From positions 744,001 to 808,000 of the forward strand of contig NC_037602.1 of NCBI RefSeq assembly GCF_003073045.1: a DNA stretch of 64,000 bases. The letters are read 5' to 3'. A program made the position numbers and the translations under genes. Positions 47,713 through 59,162 of the stretch are shown piece by piece; positions within the stretch are counted from its first letter, which is position 1, and each line of letters begins with the position of its first letter. Below the pieces are notes generated by a model. It had not been told where the DNA came from and did not search any database. It saw only the letters and a program-made list of their open reading frames with translations. The stretch is from Pomacea canaliculata. Taxonomy: Eukaryota > Mollusca > Gastropoda > Architaenioglossa > Ampullariidae.

Positions 47713-50700
47713 TGTATTGACAGCGGAATATGCGAGCGCCTGCGGTGTCATCTGAGCAGCCTCTGGCTTGAGGTCATCGTAGTGACCTTGACCTTGCTGT
47801 CGTCACTGGCCATCACGGGCGAGCTGCTGGTCAGGTTCGACATCCTGAAAGGTCAGTAACTGACTGCCATGAGGGCGATATCAACACATGACACAGACAG
47901 ACAGGACAGGAGTGTTAAATATCGTCACGTGATTTATCGCAAAACACAGAAGTGGCTTTTTGTAACATTTATTTTGTCTGACAGATGAAGTGTTCATTTT
48001 TACATGTCCTTCCATCATGCCAGCTTGATGACAGAAAGCATGTGATTTGTACTCTCAGTCCCCAGCGAGAGTTGCCTTGACAACCAGTCGCTGCGGTCAA
48101 GTGACTCGGAGTCCGGCGCAAGGGATGTCACCACAGCGGAGACCACCAGCGTGTCACCAGGTGGCGCACACGGCGCCCACACCATGGACATCGTGCGCAA
48201 AGTCTTCCACTACATCAGCCTCGCCATCGCCGCCGTCTTCCTGGCGGAGGTCAGTCGTTAGCACTTGCCGTCTGGGCGCGTGGTGAGGTCACCCAGTGCA
48301 GGGGTCATCGGTGTTGACCCTCACGTGCTGCACGTCCTGGGGGTGTCATGGTCTTGTGGCTCGGGTTCCATGTCCCGGGTTCCAGCAAGCCCCTGTCGGG
48401 CGGGAGAGACAAACCTCTTGCCCCTTGTCCTTTGACCCACCCACACGATAATCTGCTCGGCATGGCTCCAGCTGCACTCGTGACCTAAACACAAACTCAT
48501 TCTGCCCACTTCGTTATTTTCTAGAAATTTTGGCTAAAACGATTATTTAAATGTAAAACTTCCCGTATGTTACACTGACACACAGACGGAAGTGCCTTAC
48601 GCCGCCATCTTGACCTAGTTTGGCGCTGCTGAGTGTGGATGAGGCAAGGAATGAGTAAAGCTCTACTCACTCATTGCTGTCCATCATCCTCATCAAACAT
48701 CGGGTTTCTGTAGACACAGCCTCGTGTCTAGAGGTCTAGGAGGCTTGCAGTGACGACATCTGTAGACCTGCCCTCGACCTCTGACACAAGCTCGTGCAGC
48801 TTGAACACGTGTCACGACCTTTAAAGCTAAATGTCACATGACCCTGTCTAGAGTTGCCTGCTCATAGCTATCACTCGTGAGTTCGGCTGATGACCACTCA
48901 TCCTACATCTCATGTCTGTTGCTCCACTTCAGATCCTGCTCAAGATGGCCGCCTTCCGACTGAAGTTCTTCCTGAATCACTGGCAGGTAGGGTCATACCC
49001 TTACAGTGTCCACAGGTGTGTGCAGGTGTGCACGTAAAAATGTGTGCACACGTGTGTATGCTAGCGTGTACATGTTCATATCTGTGTGTACGTGTCATGG
49101 CCAATGAAAGAATTATCTGTACTGGTGTCTGTAAATGTTTCTGTTGTTACTGTCTGCTGTAAATAATTATAATTATTGTTCGCATATGTACTATCCACTG
49201 TCATATTGTCTCCTGAAAATAATGCTCACTGTAAATATTGTATGTGTATGCTCACTGTCAATCTCTCCTTTGTTATCATACCTTATGTTTATTATTCTTT
49301 TAGTACTTAGTTAATTGTTTAACTTATTCTTCCCCATAACGGGCGAGGGATAAACAGAAAAAAGTTTGTGTTGGTTACTTTACCTCTCGTCAATAAAGAA
49401 TTATCATTGTCGCTGTATGTACTGCTGTATGTCGTTGTATTTACTGTATGTAAATGTATTGTTCACTGTACTGTAAATATCTACACTGTGTCTACACTGT
49501 CCACTGTAAATATCTACATTATGTCTACACTATCCACTGTACACTGCTTACTGTAAATATTGTGAGGAATGTCTCTACTCTGCCCGGTGCCAGAGCCTTA
49601 TAATCTGACTGAAGTGTGTTTGGCCCTATAATCAGGTGCTGGACATGCTGATCGTGTTTGCCACGATGGTGGTGGAGGTGGCGTTTGACGTGGAGCAGAC
49701 GACACCTGAGCTGGAGGCCGCCACCTACATCGTGATCTTTCGACTGTGGAGACTTCCACACACTTGCAACAGTAGGTACATGTGTATGTGGTGCACTGTA
49801 GTCACTGTAACCATAGACACCAGTCACGTGATGCAGTCGTATAGTATTAGCAGTAGGAGCTATAATACTAACATATTATCATTGGTAGTAGTGGTTGTCA
49901 TTATTATTATTATTCAAACAGCTTATGAACAACTACCTGCACTACGACATGTCCACGACAAATGCTCGGCTACCAGAGACTGTGGTCGTTTGCTGTTTAC
50001 TACATTTCCTCTTGTAGCATTTAATCCACATTTCAAGAAATGTGTTTGTGTCAATAATTTCTAACACTGTAAATCAACTGCTCCACACACAGCACAATTA
50101 ACGGTATATTTCTGTAATAAGCAGCACTAATCAAATTCTTCTGACAGTCCCAGGATGCGCTGCATGCACCTCACAGAGAAAAGTCGCTCGTGCGACACTT
50201 GTCATTCTGATAATCATGACAAGAAGCAGGACTTTGAGGTATTGATAGATAATCTCTCGCAAGAAAGGAATTCTGGGAGTTCGTCAACAGCCGGTGTCAC
50301 GATCTCAACCTTCCCCCCAGACAGACAGTCGCCCCACTCAGTGCGCATGCGCCGGCTGGCAAGAGATATGCATGCGCAGAGAACGTCGAATCGCTATCGT
50401 GAGAGATGGCGAGATGAGGAGTACCTTGAAGATCTGCTCATATGTCAGTATCTGTCAGTATCTGTCAGTATATGTCAGTATATGTCAGTATATGTCAGTC
50501 AGTATATGTCAGTATATGTCCAGACTCTAAGCATGTAACTAGTGTAAGACGAGAATTCGCTCACACACCAGACAACATCATGGCTTCCAAATAAAAGCTG
50601 CGAGACCATCAGTCACTTACAGACTAGTCACTAGTGCAATACATGTCTCCCATAATCGACATCCTCTCCTAGACCATCATTCGCTCATACACTAGGACAC

Positions 50701-51227
50701 AATTTCTTGAATTTAATAATGCAGATACATCACTGAGTCATTCGCTGGCATTCCCGGCCAACTATGTCTCAGACATACCTGGCCTTGGAAATGGCCGATG
50801 GACAAGGTTTGTGTACAGTCAGAGAAATGTAGTCTTTACGGAAGGACACGTGACTCCTGAGCATGCGCACTTTTGAGAGGGGAATGGTTTTCTTGGGGCA
50901 AGGTTCAGATCCTCCCCCAGGCACCGCTTGTCTTCAGCCTCCTGCCGTCCCTCCCTCGCGACCACCTTGTGGCAGGCGCCGTCGGGCAGCGGCCAATCAT
51001 CTTTCATCGCCGCAGGCTTGGTGCTGCAAAGAGGTCAGATGATGATCGTCTGTACTCTCGCTTCCTAGTCAGATGCAGTTATTCAGGTAGCGCCACCTGC
51101 TGTGTGGATGTAGTGTTAAGGATTGCGAGGAGGGGGTTTGCTATCATGCACTATGACCACCTCAGCTTCGCTCAAAGACATCGACTGGATTGAGCTTGCT
51201 CAAACATGCTGACAGACAAGTTTTCAA

Positions 51228-51285
<58 letters not shown>

Positions 51286-53298
51286 TTGTTTGTTTGTTAT
51301 TTTGTTTGTGCATTTGTACAAGCGTGAGCGCAACTTAATCCGAATAATCAGGGCTAGCTGGTGTGTACAAACACTTTAACATCAAAGTCTCTTCTGTGTT
51401 CAGTCAAAGCCAAGGCCGTCCAGCGCTCCCTGGAGCAGGAAATCGAGGTGTGGAAGGCCGGCAAGATCAAGCTAGACGACAAGTGCAACAACCTGGAGAT
51501 GAAGAACAACAAGCAAAAGGTCAGTTGCTTTGGAGACGGTTGAGTGATGTGCACTATAGTCAGTCCCGGTCACACTCTCCAGTCTCCTTGTTAGTCCCGC
51601 CTTATCCAGTGTCCCGTGTATGGGGCCCAGCAGAGAGGAAGTCGTGAGAGAGGGTTGGGGGAGATTGGGTTAATTTGAGTAAAACACAATATCAGCGACA
51701 TAAACAACAAGACATTAACTACAGACAGGACAACATGTCAGAGAATGTGAAGCAGATTAAGTATGAAACCTGTGTCTGCAAAACCAAAGCAAACTACGAT
51801 TTGCTCAGCATCCTGGTTTTTTTTTTAAACGAGCCTTCATGTATTCACCTGTTCCGTGATCGTGTGTATGTATGTACCTTCATACACACAGACATACATG
51901 CGGTCAAGTATACACGTATACACACAGTTCAGAAACAGGTGCGATTATTTGCTTTTGTTGGTGACAGGAGAAGACAGATCGGCTGGAGAGTGAGCTGGCC
52001 TCACTGAAGGCGGAGATGAAGGCCAAACACGTGTCTGCACATTCAAATACCACAGGGGCAGGTAAGATACAACAAAAAGAAGGGCAACGGTCAGCCGCCA
52101 TTGTTTAACATCTTTTCTGGATTTCATTGGTTTGGCAATGGTGTCTGCCGTGTTCTCCAGGTCTTTGTTTGCTTCTCGGTTTCAGCACCTTCCAGCAACG
52201 CGCACATTCCTTTAGACATGGTGGATGGGTTGTCCAGTGGCCGTCTCGTGGCCCGACATTCTTTGTTACCGGAAGACACATTTACGCATGCGCAAAGCCA
52301 AAACAAAAACAAGTTCTCAGATAGAGAGAAACTACGAGCCGAGGAGGATGATGGAAAGCACAACGACAGACACGAGGAAGACGAGGACAGGGGCGATCGT
52401 AGAAAAGGAAGATACTTCCGGTCTGGCAGCGAGAGTTCTCTCTCTTGTCATGCTATGGAGCACGAAGTGCACGTGCAAATCGAAGACCGACCGGAAGTGC
52501 GCACCGAAAGTTCTGGGTATACGTCATCGCCAGAGTCGACAAGGCGCTTTCCGCTGCAGACGACACCAGAGAGAGGCAGAGGCCAGCCACACGACCGGGC
52601 CGCCCTCGTCACAGGTAACACTCCTTCACTCGCTCTGACACTCAGCAAGACAGGAGAGAAGTAGACAGCACAGATTATCTCCACATACACTGGCATTAGT
52701 AATGTTGTGCTGTTAATGATGTTCTTTGCGTTCTTCCCTACAAAGGAATTGTAGGTGTGCGTGTGTGTGTGTGTTGGAGGGTGAGATGTGTGTGTGTGTT
52801 GGATGGATCGGTGTGTAGGTTTTTTTGTGCTTACGTATACGATATGTGTGTTGGGAGGGATGTATCTGTGTGCAAATACCTGTGTGTTCCTCTCTCTCTC
52901 GCTCTGTGTATGTGTGTGCGTGCATATTTGCATAGCTGTGCACGTGTGACCGTCTGTGCTACAGGTGAGCAGCACGAGCGCGACGTGGCCTACGACAACG
53001 AGGGCTACAGGTGGGACGAGGCTGATGGTGACGTGGAGATCACAGGAGTCCTTGTGCACGAGATCGACGGTGTCAAGACCTACAGGAGCGCCGTGAGTAG
53101 TGCTCACAACGATGTTTTAATGTCAATATTTCATTGTAGAAGTGAAGCTGCGTTGATAAGAAACTTGTCTGAGCCTCCATTGTGTAGATAGTGTGCCACA
53201 GGTAGATGCAATGGCACCTAGCAGTAGAGATGTGCTTCAGTATAAAGACCTGCTGACCCTTCACCTTTCAGGAAGGTATCCCTATGACATCCTTGTGA
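39656..53298 (+). CDS. Hv1-related voltage-sensor-domain membrane protein
   Basis: Ten exons: 39656-39741, 47724-47851, 48059-48249, 48933-48986, 49636-49771, 51404-51519, 51968-52061, 52186-52614, 52965-53092 and 53272-53298. All have GT-AG borders and phases that chain without a break (462 residues). S1 about 44-66; S1-S2 loop about 45 residues, long for the family; S2 about 115-140 (VFHYISLAIAAVFLAEILLK, as in Hv1); S3 about 154-172 (VLDMLIVFATMVVEVAFD); S4 about 183-198 (YIVIFRLWRLPHTCN). Coiled coil 199-255, then a long acidic/basic tail ending IPMTSL. Compared with human Hv1: D112 is S55, R211 is H195; E119, H140, E153, D174, R205, R208 and N214 are kept. It is probably a plasma- or organelle-membrane voltage sensor that dimerises by its coil; proton conduction is doubtful. 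TMEM266-like function is the alternative. Exon 1 is the least certain: it rests on an ATG and an exact phase match, and AG precedes it, so the N terminus could be longer. Confidence 0.8.
40778..40922. repeat. (AATCACACACA)n compound repeat
   Basis: ACACAATCACACACAAACAC-type units, imperfect. Confidence 0.9.
42125..42215. repeat. Short TATCTGTACTATCTGAAC repeat
   Basis: Units of 9 and 18 bp, TGTACTATC/TGAACTATC, about nine copies of the short unit. Confidence 0.85.
42653..42893. repeat. 11-bp minisatellite (GTAGGTAGGCA)n
   Basis: About 22 copies of an 11-bp GTAGGTAGGCA unit with GTATGTAGGCA and GTAGGCAGGCA variants arranged in a higher-order pattern of about 60-70 bp. Confidence 0.95.
44650..44712. 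repeat. GTGAGTAATACT repeat
   Basis: About four degenerate 15-bp units. Confidence 0.75.
45165..45240. repeat. 35-bp direct duplication
   Basis: GAGGTCATRGGTGTCCGTAG then GTCACTGTACAT appears twice, with a third start. Confidence 0.9.
45305..45535 (+). mobile_element. tRNA-derived SINE
   Basis: The head carries a B-box-like GGTTCGATACTTGTG at about 45341. The body has CCCAGGTACCCAGCTGTTAG, GGGAAGGTAAGGCAGCCAGG, GAGATGGGCGCCGCCCTCAT, GTAAAGCTGGCCCCGACA and AATGGGGTTTCTAACCCC. This layout is that of snail tRNA-derived SINEs. A worn relative lies at 3935-4160. The 3' end and target duplication are not sharply defined. Confidence 0.65.
45647..46132. mobile_element. Non-autonomous hAT-type MITE with perfect 8-bp TSD
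   Basis: The ends are CAGAGGCGGCGTTAGG and, inverted, CAGCGGCGGCGTTAGG: 16-bp inverted repeats with one mismatch. The flanking octamers 45639-45646 and 46133-46140 are both GGTGTCCC. The subterminal part resembles the element at 2316-2631 (GGGGCCCCTT...GCGGGGCC...GGGC near the right end). It is 486 bp long and AT-rich inside, with no transposase. The perfect target duplication indicates a fairly recent insertion. Confidence 0.88.
47649..47712. repeat. (GAT)n microsatellite abutting an acceptor
   Basis: About 21 GAT/ATG units ending 11 nt before the AG of exon 2 of the Hv1-related gene, so the repeat occupies the place of the pyrimidine tract. Its poly-methionine open frame is an artefact. 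Confidence 0.95.
50443..50520. repeat. 10-bp repeat (TGTCAGTATA)n
   Basis: About eight copies of TGTCAGTATM in intron 5 of the Hv1-related gene. Confidence 0.95.
51222..51297. repeat. (GTCT)n then (GTTT)n
   Basis: A compound tetranucleotide array in intron 5 of the Hv1-related gene. Confidence 0.97.
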
Positions 53299-54220
53299 GT
53301 GGGCGGGCAGCAGCGCGAGAGGACCACAGCCCTACACGTCAGCACCAGAGTCTCTGGAGTCCGGCAGTGTTGCTAGGCGACGCCACTGGTTCCATGCCAG
53401 GACGTGCTTTTTGCGGGGCGACTGTCAGAGACCACACTCGCCAAGACTTGCCATGCTCACTCCGCCTGGTCTGTTTACTCACTTTCACTTTGTCCTCGTG
53501 CCAACACAACTTGCCTCCAGGTCGGTGCCACAGCCCGGTGCCAACGGACATTATGCACATCGCCTTACTTACGATGCAGAAGGAAAGTCTTTCAACTTGT
53601 ATTCTCAAACCCCTCTCGTGGCCTCCCTCTCCCAGCCAAGGCTGCTGCTGTGTACCAGACACTGGCAATCTCCAGGGTACTCAAGAGGTCAAGGATGTTG
53701 CGATGTAACCCCGCGGCCAACCACTGCCCTCGGTCAGGCTCCCTAAAGGTCAATGACAGTCAGCTGCTGTGGGCACCCAATGTCACTGGCAATGTCGCCG
53801 GGGGATTGGGGTAAAAAACATTAGTAACCTCTGTCCGGTAGCCTGGAGATCAAAAGAAAGTTTAAAGTGCAAATGCAGAGAGAACAAACTTAAAGAGTTG
53901 CATGCGGCGTTTCCATGACAACGTGATGTTCTGCTGGAGGTCAACAGCTGCTTGTGGTTGTCTGTACAGTGAACGTTTGTACATAGCTTTAAATTCTTGT
54001 TGGACCTGCAGAGCTTTCTGGTGGTATGTACAGCCACGGACTGAACTCCCATTTGCACCCATGTCCATTGTAGCCAGTGTGTATGTGTGTGTGTTTCTGT
54101 CAGCCTGTCAGTGTTCAGTTGGTGTGTGAGTCTGAGCGAGCGTGCAGAATCCGTATGTGTGATGTGGTCAGGTGTGGAAATACCTGTTTAATAATAAAAA
54201 GAAATTTGTTTCTTGTCCGG
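53299..54220 (+). other. Likely 3' UTR of the Hv1-related gene
   Basis: It runs from the stop codon at 53298 to just past an AATAAA at 54193-54198. Long open frames here (for example 53193-53708) overlap the last intron and have no recognisable content. Confidence 0.5.
54193..54198 (+). terminator. Poly(A) signal AATAAA
   Basis: The canonical hexamer lies about 900 nt after the stop codon of the Hv1-related gene, where base composition also changes to AT-rich. Confidence 0.5.
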
Positions 54221-57200
54221 TGTCCTTTATTTTTCTGATTTTGCTTTCCATGAAACTTGCCTGAAGAGTTCTGATGTTGATAAAGTAGACAGAGCCGTCA
54301 AATGGCAGGAACTGCCTGTGGTGCCACGAAGTAAATGGAAGTGCATCAGGTCAGGTTATCTTTGTCAGTTGTATCGCGAAAACCATCTCAATCTGCTGAT
54401 ACCTTCTGGGATATCTAGCTGGGTATGCTTGCTATGTTTTGAACAGATATGTGTATTATCTAGAATGAATGCAACTTGTTAGACAACAAGAAGTGAACAA
54501 CTGCACAATTCTGTAAACAAACTACAACAACGCCTACAGCGTGTGCCAGAGTATAGCACAAGCATCTGATCAATGTTTAACTAAACATATGACATCACTG
54601 TTTCTGGACAGCATTTGCCAGCCTCAAACTACATACATGATTGAGGCGAGTGTCATGTTTACTATAATTTTGTTAGTTTCTGAACAATGTGGATGAAATG
54701 ATGTAAAAGTCTTTAGTCACAAGTAGTGTTGTATCTTTGGCTACCAAATGTTTTCTCTCAAGATGTTTTTCTCTTTTTTTTCATTCAAAAAGGACCTGGT
54801 GAGTTTTCCTCACACTGTACCTCTCTTGAACATTCATTCTCCTGCCACGTTCATCTTGCCAGCTAGAAAATCAGCAAAGGATATCACTCAGGATGTTACT
54901 CTTCCACTCCTTGTGTCATTCAAACAACAGCAGCACAAAACACATTTGATGCTTACACTTAATACAATCAGCACTATCAATATATATAAAAACTTCACAT
55001 CAATGTTTCAGTAACAATAGTTACACAGTTATGCAAAAAATTATGCCTTTTCTAGAACTGATCTATAATTGTGTACACCACATTCACAAAGCACATCCAC
55101 AAGATGGTGTTCACAAAGCAATTGGTATGTTATAAGCAGATCCACGTTAACATAGACACCACAAAAATTCTTCACCACTTTCACATTCTTGTTGCAAGCT
55201 ACTTTTAATTTATAAGTGCCATACAAAGTTTTTCACATGTTAAGCTTTAAAAGCTCCACTTATTCTTTTAAGTAGTCTAAGAAACTCCACATACTTATGC
55301 CATTCAAAATAAATGCTTCGTACCCATGTGCATTAAACTTCGAAGGAGAAGGTTTTGATCCTATTTTAGGTATAATGACTAAGCATCTTCCTACCTCCAC
55401 CCAGCACTCAACTGGTACTTGAATGGATGTATTTAGGCAGGTAAAAGGCACTCCAAGGAGAGGACTGAAACCTACCTTTCACTTGCAGAGCCCTAGACAG
55501 TCAACCACTTAACAGCTCCATTTGTCTACTGTCCTAGACACAATCACTGCTTACAGTCACCAGGCAATGACATTACTTCAATCAACATCCTCCATGAAAA
55601 TAAGCTCACACACTTTATGGCACAAAATAATTTTTGGCAGCTCTATGCTATATTCTTTCTTACAGAAAGCTCCACAAAACTCAACAAAATGCATCTGGTT
55701 TCAGAAGCTCCATACAAACTGTTCCACAAGCTCTACAAATGCCGTTAACAACTCACTGATATAGAATTGATAAAGTGAGAATTAAAATTCACCAATAGTT
55801 CAAAAATATAAATCAAATAAAGTCAGGATATAGATCATATAAATTGAGGACAAAGTGCAGCTCTGCAGCTTTTTCTAAATAATGCCTTACGATTCCTTGA
55901 GCATGTTAGTGCTGGTGTGTGTGGGCACAACATAGCACCAGAATCCCTGAAAACAATGAACACTTTTACACCATTAGGCAGAAGACAAAAGTCCACCTGG
56001 TGTTAACAGCTGCTAAAATAATATCAGTTCTTTTTGTCACAACCAGCAAAAGGTGAAGAGGATAATTTTGTGCCCATCATGTGTACACAATGTTTGAGAA
56101 AGAAAAAAACTAGTCATGCTGATGCATGTCTGCATAAATGTGCATGTCCATATGCACAGCACATCCACATACACACACACATACATATACTGCAATGCAA
56201 ATGAGTACAGGTTCAGAAATAAACAACAGTTCCAATCACATATTTACGTTCATGTTGAAGTTTACCCTAGTAGTAAAAAATAGACCTGAGTGCACCCCAA
56301 CTCAACGTGGCTAAGTAGATTTGTTTTATTAAATGAACACATTCTTTAAGTCAGAAAATAAGACACAGTTCGTTTCAAAGCGTTGACAATAAATAGTATA
56401 TAGCACACATGATCTATGATCACTCAGAATCTTTTGAATGTCCATCAGCTTAGAGAAGGTTCCATGTTTCGAACAGGACAAAGCTTGCTCAAGCCTTGAA
56501 AATGTTCTGTCTACCCAGCAGTGAATGGATACCTGCTCTTTCTGCAAAGGTAACAGAAGAAGAGGGTCAGGGTCCACCTCACGTCTGCTCAGGACCACAC
56601 TAACAGCTCACTGTAATGATGGCCAGCAGGCAATGGGATGATACCTTTAACTTCATGTTAAGCTTCAGGTACATAGAGATACCACAGGGAGGAGTTTTTT
56701 ACAATGTTCAATCCACCCTCAAGACCTTCAAACATTTGTATATTCCAATTAAGCAAGTGTTATTTCACCATCTCCCCATTTCAGACAGAGAGTTAAAACC
56801 TTTGAACTGGTAACACTTTTAGACATTTTTTATTTAAGATGTATTCACCAACGCTAAACTCTTAGAATTAAAACCTTACTTTATGGGTTTGAGTTTTGTA
56901 ATATAAGACAGCATTTTTCTCATTATGACCATGATACAAGCAGTAGGCACATACAAAACACATAAACATTGTGCAAGACAATCACTTGCACATAAAAATC
57001 ATTTTAAAGTTAATAGAAAATGACTGAAAGTAAAACTATTTACCAGTCTCTTTTGTGTCAAAAATAGTAAAATCTATAGCTTGCTTTCACAATCTGTAAC
57101 AACCATACATGCACACAGATACAATATTTTGGCAGACACTGTAAAATCACAACATATTTTAGAACGATTAAAGTACAACAATTAAAAAATGTAACTCTCC

Positions 57201-59162
57201 AATGCTAATGATCTGTAAGCATAAACAAATCTGTGAATGTGAAATGCGTTTTCCAATATATATATATATCACTATCAAGCTAATGAAGTTTATTAAATCC
57301 AAAACTTCTCAATTAAAAATGAGGTAAGTTGAATTTTTGAACCCACAGAGATGTAAAAATATACTAAAAAGAAGGGAAAAAACCTGACTAAAAATGCTTT
57401 TTCTGAGTAAATAAACATATTTGCACGCTAACTTGAGAAAATATGAGTGTGTGTACATGTATATGCACATGTTCATGTATGAATGCATTTATCCACTAAT
57501 TACAAGCACACCTATAGAGATGGGTGTACAACCCATTGCACCCAGGATATTTACTGCATAATACTGACCATTTCTTGTCAATGGATAGTGACCAAAGCTT
57601 GCATGACAAGTAGAGTTGACAGCCAGAGCCAGTGTTACCACAACTAGCATAAGCTGATAAAGATGTTCTCAACCCAATTCAAAAGCTTCCATTCAAACAT
57701 ACAAATAACCTGACTTCTTTGCTCCTCTGTACATCAAGTGTCTTAGACTCTATCATTGTGATATTCTATCCATCCACAAAAACCCACCAAAGTGATTACG
57801 ATAAAAGAAATTTTGAGGCCTCTTTAAAAAGTCTTTGATGATATACAAATAGTTTTCATGAAATTCTAGCTGCTGTGCTTTAATAATGTTGTGAAGTTTC
57901 TTTTTATTTTAGTTTTTAACATTCATAATTTTTTAAAAGTGGTCAGAAAATCTACTTTTCCTTGACTAACACACATTCTCCCACTCCATTCCTAAAATAT
58001 TTGTGTAATGTTGTCTTAATTTCTAATCTTGTATTTCAACTTGTTTAGTGTTTGCTTTGTTTTCCTTTATATCTCCTTTTGTTTTGTGCTTCCCCCTAAA
58101 AAAAGCATGCATTATTGCTAAATAAAAATGATAAGCTACTTTATCAAGTCACCTGTATGCAGTTTTTGCAACTGTGAAGTATCTTTTTATTCATTTATCT
58201 GCTAGAAGAAACATCCACCCAGCATGCCTCTACAAGCACAAGAGGCAAGCACACACAAAAGAAATGAACTTGCGCATCTCACATTATCACAGTCCAAGTA
58301 CAACACCCTCATCAGCACCTGCAGGTTATGTCTGCACAGCTCTGCATGATCACACAAGCCTGGTCTCCATTGCCATTTTATAACACAGCCCTCATTCAGA
58401 AATCATTTGCCACATGTCTACATCACAACCACCTTTCCTGTCACCCTTTTGAAAAGATATCTGCACAACCTTGATCATCAGGGCCATCCTTTGCAAGCAT
58501 ATCTCAGAATCCTAAACTTAGAATAAAATTAAAAGATGGAAATTAGCTAAAAGCTTGTAAACAGTTTGACCATAACTGTCACTGAACAAACCATGAAATG
58601 AAAAGGAGAAACACAAAAGATATATACATGTATAAATACTTTCATATAGTAGTGGCTATGGAATGGAAACCACATAAGGCAAGATAAAAGCTATAGATGG
58701 CTAGCACTGATGCCATACTTCTTGTTCTTAAAAGCTTTTACATTCTCTCCCTTGCATGTTGCACCTTGAAACAAATTTCTTGGACAAATTTATGACCCTT
58801 TTCACAACTTTACCTTCTAATTTTTTCCAAGCTTACCTTACAAAGATGAACATGATGATCACAGTGAATTAGAGATATCGAGACCATCTACCTCACAAAA
58901 TTTCTTTAAAAATCAAACCTCTCACAAAATCTCTACAAAGTCTGTGCTGACCTGCTTTGCTGCCCATTTAAAATATGTCATAATGAATCAAAGAAAATAA
59001 ATGTTCATACAACAAACTAGCTCACTTGTAAAGTATGGCAACTTACTGAATATAATGCTTAAATAGAAAATAATGAACATTCGGGAAACAGCTTTTCTGA
59101 AAATGACAGACACCATCTACCCTATTCAACAATGAAGTATATGATAAAGAACAGAAGACAGT
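54221..59162. other. AT-rich interval, probably zinc-finger 3' UTR or intergenic
   Basis: Almost 5 kb of AT-rich, microsatellite-poor sequence, quite unlike the GT/CA-rich DNA to its left. No exon-like block or coding frame stands out. Several TTATTT/TTTATT sites (for example 56325-56330 and 58186-58191) could be poly(A) signals for the minus-strand zinc-finger gene. I read at least the right part as its long 3' UTR. Confidence 0.4.

Larger units (their letters stand above)
39742..47723 (+). other. Intron 1 of the Hv1-related gene, about 8 kb
   Basis: If exon 1 is right, this intron holds a compound CA repeat (40778-40922), TACT-rich and TAGGCAG minisatellites (42125-42215, 42653-42893), a SINE (45305-45535) and a hAT MITE (45647-46132). 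No other convincing exon was seen. Open frames at 41070-41456 and 42318-42620 lack any recognised motif. Confidence 0.45.

Noticed and set aside
47647-47723. Poly-Met start of the voltage-sensor gene
   Set aside because: The ATG run is the GAT microsatellite in front of a 3' splice site. The acceptor AG at 47722-47723 and the phase match to 39741 argue for a spliced start.
50443-50520. CRISPR-like direct repeats
   Set aside because: Units are contiguous 10-mers without spacers, in an intron of a eukaryotic gene.
53193-53708. 171-codon plus-strand frame after the voltage-sensor exons
   Set aside because: It spans the last intron and 3' UTR, has no motifs and conflicts with the in-phase terminal exon at 53272.
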